From assembly GCA_030704615.1 (NCBI GenBank), contig CM060732.1, positions 73,265,053 through 73,329,052 of the forward strand: a stretch of 64,000 nucleotides of DNA, given 5' to 3'. Positions 57,434 to 64,000 of the stretch are shown one piece after another (the stretch's first letter is position 1; each line of letters opens with the position of its first letter). A program made the position numbers and the translations under genes. The notes under the pieces are model-generated. The model ran no database searches, was not told the DNA's origin, and saw only the letters and a program-made list of their open reading frames with translations. Source of the stretch: Takakia lepidozioides. Taxonomy: Eukaryota > Streptophyta > Takakiopsida > Takakiales > Takakiaceae.

Positions 57434-60400
57434 ATGAGCCACCTGCAGTGTGTTGGGCTCAATCAACTGAGAGACACGATGACGGACTACAACTCCAGCA
57501 TGGAGTCGGGATCCTCGGGCGAAGAAGGGTCATCCACGGTCCATCCAATGCACAATGCTTGCGACCCATCCATGTGGGACGGACCCTGGACACAGGCTTC
57601 ATCCGCTAACGAAGTGATCACCAGCAACTCAATGTCAGAACTTGCTGGGAATTCACCGTTTACACTCAGCCAAGCTGACATACTCACCAATTATTGGCTT
57701 TCTGGCTTCCACCCCATGTCTCATGCAGGTTCAAATCTCTGTGTGGACCAGTCTAGACAAGACCCAAATCATACAGATCAGCCAGGAAACTTCATACCAG
57801 ATGCGCTAAGTGCTATTGAAATGAGCAGCTCCCCCTCAGTTGATCGAGACAGTTCCAGTCACATATCCGCACATTTCTCTGGACTGTATGAAAGAAACAG
57901 TGCATTGAAGCATCAAGTTACAGGGCCAGGTTTCGCGGTGACTACTCAGTCCTACGAGGGAGTGGAAACCTACGGCAAGAGCGCAGACGGTGGATCTCAC
58001 TTTGCCTACGGAAAAACGTCGGCATCAAATACTGCATTGCAATTGCTGCAGTCACTTGACCAAGAGTCGCCTTCCTCTCCCTTGGCACCTAATAGCTCCA
58101 TGTTGCAACAGTTTTCGGGGCACTGGGATGCGACACACCCACTGTTAACTTGGGCAAACTGTGAAGCTACCTCCCAGGCCTCAGGCACCACTTTGCAGTT
58201 GATGCAGGGTGCCAACCAGTTCTGCACAGACGTTCAGCAGCTACCTGCCAAACGAGAGCTCTTCCCTAGCACAGTGGTGGACACGTATTACGACAACTAT
58301 AATGACTCAAGGTCAAATGGGGAAATCTCTTCACAAATGATCGATCAGTTGGAGACACTCATGCAAAGAAACGTTGTCCCGTCGACCAACACAGAGTTTC
58401 TTATCGGCTCCCGAGGCACCTACAGCGCAACGGCTGGACCGTGGTCTCACATCTCAGAAGTGGGCTCCCCTATTCGTGGGCCACTCAAGCTGATGCCAAC
58501 CCTGATGCATGATGGACGAGACGCAACTAATTTCAGTCCAAACAATGTCACCTCAGTTGGCTCAAACAGCTGTCTGAGCCGCGATGATCAAACGCCTAGT
58601 GTGGTTACCGGTGCCATTTCCAGCATCTTTACTAGCTCTGCCAGAGAGGAGGCACCAGCTGCTGGCGACCAGAACGGGAAGCATCGGTTTGATCTTCTCC
58701 AAGTTGAGGATGAAAACACTCCCCCTCTCAAACGGCAAAGCCTTGTACGTGTTACCTTGTCATTTAATAAGATATCTCTGACCCAAGTAAGACGATTACG
58801 AGTCACCAGTTGGTGCAGTACTGCATGTCAGAAGGGTGTACTAACATTTTAGCTTTCTAAAATGTTTTCTTTTCCAATGGATTTGAGAGCGCTTATATCT
58901 AACATCTGGCAGAGTTGTCATGTGAATCCAGATGCAGTCCACAGTAAGTTAGAATTAGAGCATTTGCGAACTTACCAAGGGACCTAGATGTAATAGATTC
59001 TCCATAGTCGCTTTCTGGACAGAGCCATGACCTAAATCTTTCAGATGCTTCTACATAGTCGTCAGGAGTTCGTTGATGAGTGTATTGCTAGGATCCGGTA
59101 ACTAACCTTCCGCAAACAGCTGAAATTGAATCTGCTAGGTACTTAGTGTGTACTGATCCCGTGCTGATCTAGCGCCTGTAGCTACTACCAGCGGTTGTTG
59201 TTTATCTCTCGAATGGTTTTTGCCTAGTTGAGATCGATATTTTTATGTAAAGGAGATTCGTTCATGACTAGGCAACCATGATTTTGAGCAATTGGCAGGA
59301 CACAGCTGCATTATCATGGCAGCGAACTCCGGCTTTGAGAAGGGTAGAGTCCAAGACGTTTCCATCCACATGCATGGCATCACAGGCGATGGATCTCATG
59401 GTCGCAGTTGGTCCTGCACTTAACACCAATGGTAAACCTAGAGCACGGCGTGGATCTGCCACAGACCCCCAGAGCGTCTACGCCAGGGTATTACAAACTC
59501 CCAGGACTGCTCGATTGTGCTCATAATTGGCTGATGTATTCTTTAGTTGAACAGATCAACTAGTCCAGTGTGTAATGTTAGTACAACTGGCTGTCTCTCT
59601 AAATAGCACAGTAGGGGAACTACTCACTCAAACACTTGCTCTATAATAACCAATTTGCAGCAAAGGCGAGGAAGGATCAATGAGCGACTCAAGATCTTGT
59701 GCAACTTGGTACCCAATGGGGCGAAAGTAAGTCTGCTCAACAAGTTCCAGATTCATTTTCATGTGCATGCATTATTCTGAATTTTATGGATCATATTAAA
59801 TTATAGAAATCTCTCTCGGAGAACTAACTCCAAGTCTAGGACATCTGGTTCCCAATATAATCAACGTTTCCGTCGATATATGCTTATATTTAAGTGTTCT
59901 GCTCGGTACTGTCATTTTTATGTGATGATTGAGCAAGCGCTCAGCTCATTTGAATGAGCTTTGAATGCAGGTAGACATAGTGACGATGCTCGAGGAAGCT
60001 TACCATTATGTCAAGTTCTTGCAGCTTCAAGTCAAGGTACATGGCAAGCTTGAAATTGAAAAACTTTATATATGGTATTGAAAGACTGTCATCCCGAACT
60101 AAAAGACTGTCAAAGGATAGGTTCAAGGTCAAGCAAAACTCTGTCCACATAGCCTCGCGTACTGTGTGCCAACATCTAAAGCTTCATGCAAGTAGGCTGC
60201 ATGATAGGCAGGTCCTCTGTATCGCTATGTATATTACAAATATCTCAACGATCATGTAATCTTAGGGCATCTTAAATGTGCACCGTAAAGAATTGTGGCA
60301 CGACCAAAGTATCCAGCCTAGTATGTGATGATTGACTTCTTATGCTAAAACTAGAACTTTCATACAGTCTAGTACTGAGGTCTCTTCAAGTCAGTACAGA

Positions 60401-60565
60401 ACTAGGATACTGAATACTAACCTCTCGTTGATGGGCGGTGCACATTTGCAGCTATTAAGCTCAGACGAGCACTGGATATATGCCACGCCCAACTCATACA
60501 ATGGCATGGAGATGTCGGTCGGCATGCACACGGGAACGGAATCAACCAGTCCGATCATAATGTGA
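57434..60565 (+). CDS. RSL: RSL-type bHLH transcription factor with altered basic region
   Basis: A nuclear transcription factor of subfamily VIII (ROOT HAIR DEFECTIVE SIX-LIKE), which drives root-hair and rhizoid growth in land plants. Exons: 57434-58744 (donor GTACGT), one starting at 59272, 59299 or 59323 and ending 59487, then 59661-59726, 59971-60036 and 60452-60565; all junctions are phase 0, giving about 570-590 residues. The long first exon encodes a serine- and glutamine-rich part. The bHLH then reads RARRGSATDPQSVYAR, QRRGRINERLKIL, NLVPNGAK, VDIVTMLEEAYHYVKFLQLQ and LLSSDEHWIYAT, with the family C-terminal tail YNGMEM. The tail and LLSSDEHW suggest the class II (RSL2-5-like) side. 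In RSL proteins the basic region reads RRERI or RREKI; here the glutamate is glycine (codon 59670-59672). Confidence 0.9.
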
Positions 60566-62039
60566 GGAGTGAACTACTGAGGTGAAATCCCAAACATATC
60601 AAGTGCTACTCCGACGCCTTCACATACGATTCGAGAGCTGGGTTCCAAAGGCACTCCGAACATACATTCATAATAGATTGAATATTTGGTTCAAGGTTCA
60701 TCTCCGGTCTAATCATATTTTTGTCTGCCCGGTATTGATAGCTTCAGCTAGCGCATTCACTGCAAGTTTTGGCTAGAGTCTTTCAAGTTTGAGGATGAAG
60801 TGCAAACATGACAGGACTTTTAGCAAGTTGATGAGTTAGCTGAAGGCATCAAAACTGAATCTAGAGCAGTTCTGTGTAGATCATTCAGATGTGAGGTTTC
60901 TAGAACCTCTTTTCACATTATGACATTCGACAGTTTTACTGGGGACAGTCTAAAATGTAGCCCCAATGAGGCCAGGGACCTTGAACCACACTTTGAGACA
61001 TACACGCGGAAGTTGAGGAGCTGGATGTGAACCAGCATATTTTCTTTGTTCAAGATTCCCATGCTCCATCCTCCATTCTATAGGCTCTAGATCGTCACAC
61101 ACTGACTGTAGTTTGCGTGCTAAGAGGCACTCCAGAGATGAACACCTGCAAGTAGTAGCTACAACCATCGAGCCAACATTCGAGGTTGCAACCTCCCAAC
61201 AATTCAGCTCACTTGACATATGATTCATTTCATTTGGCAGAAGTTGATGATCAGGAGTTCATACAATTCCAGGTGGAATTGAACAGCTCAATTCCGTGTG
61301 ACTCTGGCAATTGGGCGTGTATTTTTTATTGATTTAGGGGCTATGAAGTTTTATTTGCTGTAGTACTTAGTAGCACCTTATAACAGATAAGGAAGTCATC
61401 GCAATTATGTCATTTTTAGATTCTTATGAGAATCTGTGCTAAATATGCAAAGTTATGGGAAGGAAAGAAGACTTGGGCAACCCTAAGTTATGGTATTACT
61501 TCACCCAGGAGGACTACTGCATTATGTTTGGAAGGTGGGCATGACCTTCTAGCGACCCTAACGAGGGCAACGAGGTTCCCCAACCCTCCTCCCAAAGACA
61601 AACCATGGAGTTCCAAACCCGAATCAAAGGGAATGTTATTGAAGTTGTGTGTAGGACATGAGAAAATATAGTGGTATTTTCTTACAAGCTGATAGGTTTC
61701 TCCTCAGGTAATTCTTCATTCCATCCCTATGTATTTGTATATAGGTATGCACTTATAAATTAAGTACATCTTATTTTATTGCATCATGCATGTAAATGCC
61801 TAGAAACAATGTTTGGAATTAGGGTACTATGTAAGTGCACGACTTTTAGATAGAGATGTGGGTTTGCTATGTAAATTAGAATTCAATCCATCTGTTCATG
61901 GTGAGTCATATAATTATTTATCTACTCAAAAGTGGAGGTGTCAAATTATGACAATAAATGGGATCCCAAGTGGTTGGGGAGGGGAATTTGGTGGTAATTT
62001 GACTTGTTAGTACAGTACTAGGGTAGCCTGTGCCATTGG
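60566..62039. other. Intergenic downstream of the RSL gene
   Basis: Should contain the 3' untranslated region of the RSL gene. A frame of 81 codons at 61426-61671 has no recognisable domain. No repeats were noticed before 62040. Confidence 0.45.
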
Positions 62040-62695
62040 CCCAAGTGTCCAATGTCATCTAAGTCCAAGTGCAATCCTAGGGTAGCCTGCGCCATTGGCC
62101 CATGTGTTAAGAATGAAATCTAAGTTCAAGTGCAATCCCCTATGTATTCAAGTAGCGTCTCCTATGTCGAGGCCCATGTGTGAAGAATTGAAATCTAAGC
62201 CCAAGTGCAATTTCTTATGTATCCAAAGTGGGTCTCTTATGTCGAGGCCCGAGTGCAATCCTCTATTCAAGTATCCATGTGCATCTCCCGTGTGTACAGG
62301 CCCAAGTCAATGTCATCTAAGTCCAAATGCAATCCCATATCTGATCATTTTTATTTTTTTCCAGAGAGCCTATGACTAGATTTGAACCGGAGACCTTTCC
62401 ATTGATATCTCTCCCCTCGAGGCTCCGAACATTGTCCTAGGAATGCCCACTTTGCCATTTCTGCTATCTTCTGTGAATTTCCTGCGACCAAAAGTACTTG
62501 GAATTCCGTATCTCCCACACCGCATGTCCAAAAATCATGAGACCAAGCCGGTGCACCCCTCCTTGGCAAGGGCTTTCCAACGGTACCAAGCACCAGTGTT
62601 GTGTTGGGGCCTTGCGATTCGGGACATCTCAACGCTACAAAACAAAACAAAACAAACAAACAAACAAAGTTCATCTTGCTTCATATATTGACTAG
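62040..62695 (-). repeat. Dispersed repeat family, copy A (reverse orientation)
   Basis: Read on the minus strand it runs from TCAATATATGAAGC through GTTGAGATGTCCCGAA, GGAATTCCAAGTACTTTTGG, AAATGGCAAAGTGGGCATTCC and a GGAGCCTCGA..GGTTCAAATCT..TAGGCTCT block to an array of ATTGCACTTGG-type words separated by 20-60 bp. The same order appears in copies B and C. No coding potential is likely. Confidence 0.85.
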
Positions 62696-62836
62696 GGTAG
62701 CCTGTGCCGTTGGCCCAAGTGTCCAAGGTCAGCTAAGCCCAAGTGCAATCTCCTATGCATTCAAGTGCGTCTCCTATGTCTAGGGCCAAGTATGACCTCC
62801 AGGGTAGCCTATGTCGTTGGCCCAAGTGTCCAATCA

Positions 62837-63450
62837 ATATATGAAGCGAGACGTTTGTTTTGTTCTGTTTTGTCACGTTGAGATGTCCCGAACCGCAAGG
62901 CCCAGCGGTGGTGCTTAGTACCGTTGGAAAGCCCTCGACGAGGAGGGGTGCACGGGCTTGGTCTCATGATTTTTGGACATGCGGTGTGGGAGATGTAGAA
63001 TTCCAAGTACTTTTGGTCGTTGGAAATTCACAAAAAATAGCAAAAATGGCAAAGTGGGCATTCTTGGACAATGCTGGGAGCCTCGACGAGAGAGATATCA
63101 AGGGGAAGGTCTCCGGTTCAAATCTGGTCTAGGCTCTTTGGTAAAATAAATAAATAAAATAAAAATAAATGATTAGATATGGGATTGCACTTGGACTTAG
63201 ATGACACTGGACACTTGAGCCTGTACATGGGAGATGCACTTGGATACATGAATAGAAGATTGCACTTGGGCTTAGAGGTCGTTCTTGGGCCTCGACATAG
63301 GAGACCCACTTGGATACATAAGAAATTGCACTTGGACTTAGATTTCAATTCTTCACACATGGGCCATGACATAGGAGATGCTACTTGAATACATAGGGGA
63401 TTGCACTTCGAGTTAGATCTCAATTCTTAACACATGGGCCAATGGCGCAG
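62837..63450 (+). repeat. Dispersed repeat family, copy B
   Basis: Same content as copy A in the opposite orientation, so A and B form an inverted repeat with arms of about 600 bp around a spacer of about 140 bp. This copy has an AAATA-rich stretch (63140-63170) after the tRNA-like block and about five ATTGCACTTGG-type words after it. Confidence 0.85.
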
Positions 63451-63469
63451 GCTACCCTAGGCCTAGATC

Positions 63470-64000
63470 TCCCAAACGCGAGGGTCTCTAGATACGTAGG
63501 GGATTGCACTTGGACTTAGATGATACTGGACACTTGGGCCAACGGCACGGGCTAACCTAGTCAATATATGAATTAAGACAATTTGTTTTTTTGTTTGTTT
63601 TTATCATGTTGAGATGTCCCAAACCACGAGGCCCCATCGCTGGTGCTTGGTACCGTTGGAAAGCTCTCGACGAGGAGGGGTGCACCGGCTTGGTCTCATG
63701 ATTTTTGGACCTGCGATGTGGGAGCTACGGAATTCCAAGTACTTTTGGTCGCTGGAAATTCACAAAAAAATAGCAAAAATGGCAAAGTGGGCATTCCTGG
63801 GACAATGGTTGGAGCCTCGACGGGAGAGATATCAAGGGAAAGGTCTCCGATTCCAATCTGGTCGTAGGCTCTCTGAAAAGAAAATGATTAGATATGGGAT
63901 TGCACTTTGACTTAGATGACGCTGGACACTTGGGCTTGCACTTCGATACATGAATAGAAGATTGCACTTGGGCTTAGATTTCAATTCTTCACACATGGGC
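63470..64000 (+). repeat. Dispersed repeat family, copy C, cut by the window edge
   Basis: Same orientation as copy B, with GTTGAGATGTCCCAAACC, CTTTTGGTCGCTGG and the GGAGCCTCGACGG..TAGGCTCT block, continuing off the right edge of the window. Confidence 0.85.

Noticed and set aside
61426-61671. An 81-codon gene downstream of the RSL gene
   Set aside because: No domain, no splice context, and its composition does not differ from the surrounding DNA.

Overview
This window is nuclear DNA of a land plant, read as about 64 kb of gene-sparse, repeat-rich sequence. The plant assignment rests on the gene set: a PORR-domain organelle RNA-binding protein, a DUF662/ACIP1-type coiled-coil protein, a UDP-galactose transporter 1/GONST5-type Golgi carrier, a DTC-type mitochondrial dicarboxylate/tricarboxylate carrier and an RSL-type bHLH factor, all with GT-AG introns in phase. 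Several kinds of transposable element fill introns and intergenic DNA. A seedless plant (bryophyte, lycophyte or fern) is my guess, from the unfamiliar gene at 8.2-10.7 kb and the piggyBac element; the sequence does not prove it.

Layout. 0-2.0 kb: a minus-strand LINE relic (family I) split by a 998-bp terminal-inverted-repeat element that carries a SINE-like insertion. 2.7-4.2 kb (-): PORR gene. 5.5-7.05 kb (+): decayed LINE of a second family (II). 8.2-10.7 kb (-): three-exon gene of unknown function with a C2HC finger. 12.4-14.6 kb (+): DUF662 gene, four exons. 16.2-27.3 kb (-): nucleotide-sugar transporter, five exons, whose 8.5-kb third intron holds two LINE-I copies and a third copy nested inside one of them. 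29-36 kb: dispersed repeats, an LTR-like fragment and a complete piggyBac transposon with an uninterrupted 661-codon transposase, 15-bp perfect terminal repeats and TTAA on both sides. 37.6-43.3 kb (+): mitochondrial carrier, ten exons. 42.5-44.2 kb is duplicated at 47.4-49.0 kb, carrying a decayed copy of the carrier's last two exons. 46.4-47.1 kb: LTR/primer-binding-site remnant and a small inverted-repeat element. 52.65-53.17 kb: a short TTAA-flanked element whose ends resemble those of the piggyBac. 54.3-55.4 kb: roughly 190-bp tandem repeats. 57.4-60.6 kb (+): RSL bHLH gene in which the DNA-contacting glutamate of the basic region is glycine. 62-64 kb: three copies of a dispersed repeat, two of them facing each other as a large inverted repeat.

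The genes are independent loci with no operon-like arrangement. The main biological interest is the intact piggyBac element plus its probable non-autonomous relative in a plant chromosome, the altered bHLH basic region, and the clear record of nested insertions. All exon coordinates come from reading splice sites and phases by eye; no alignment or transcript evidence was available.
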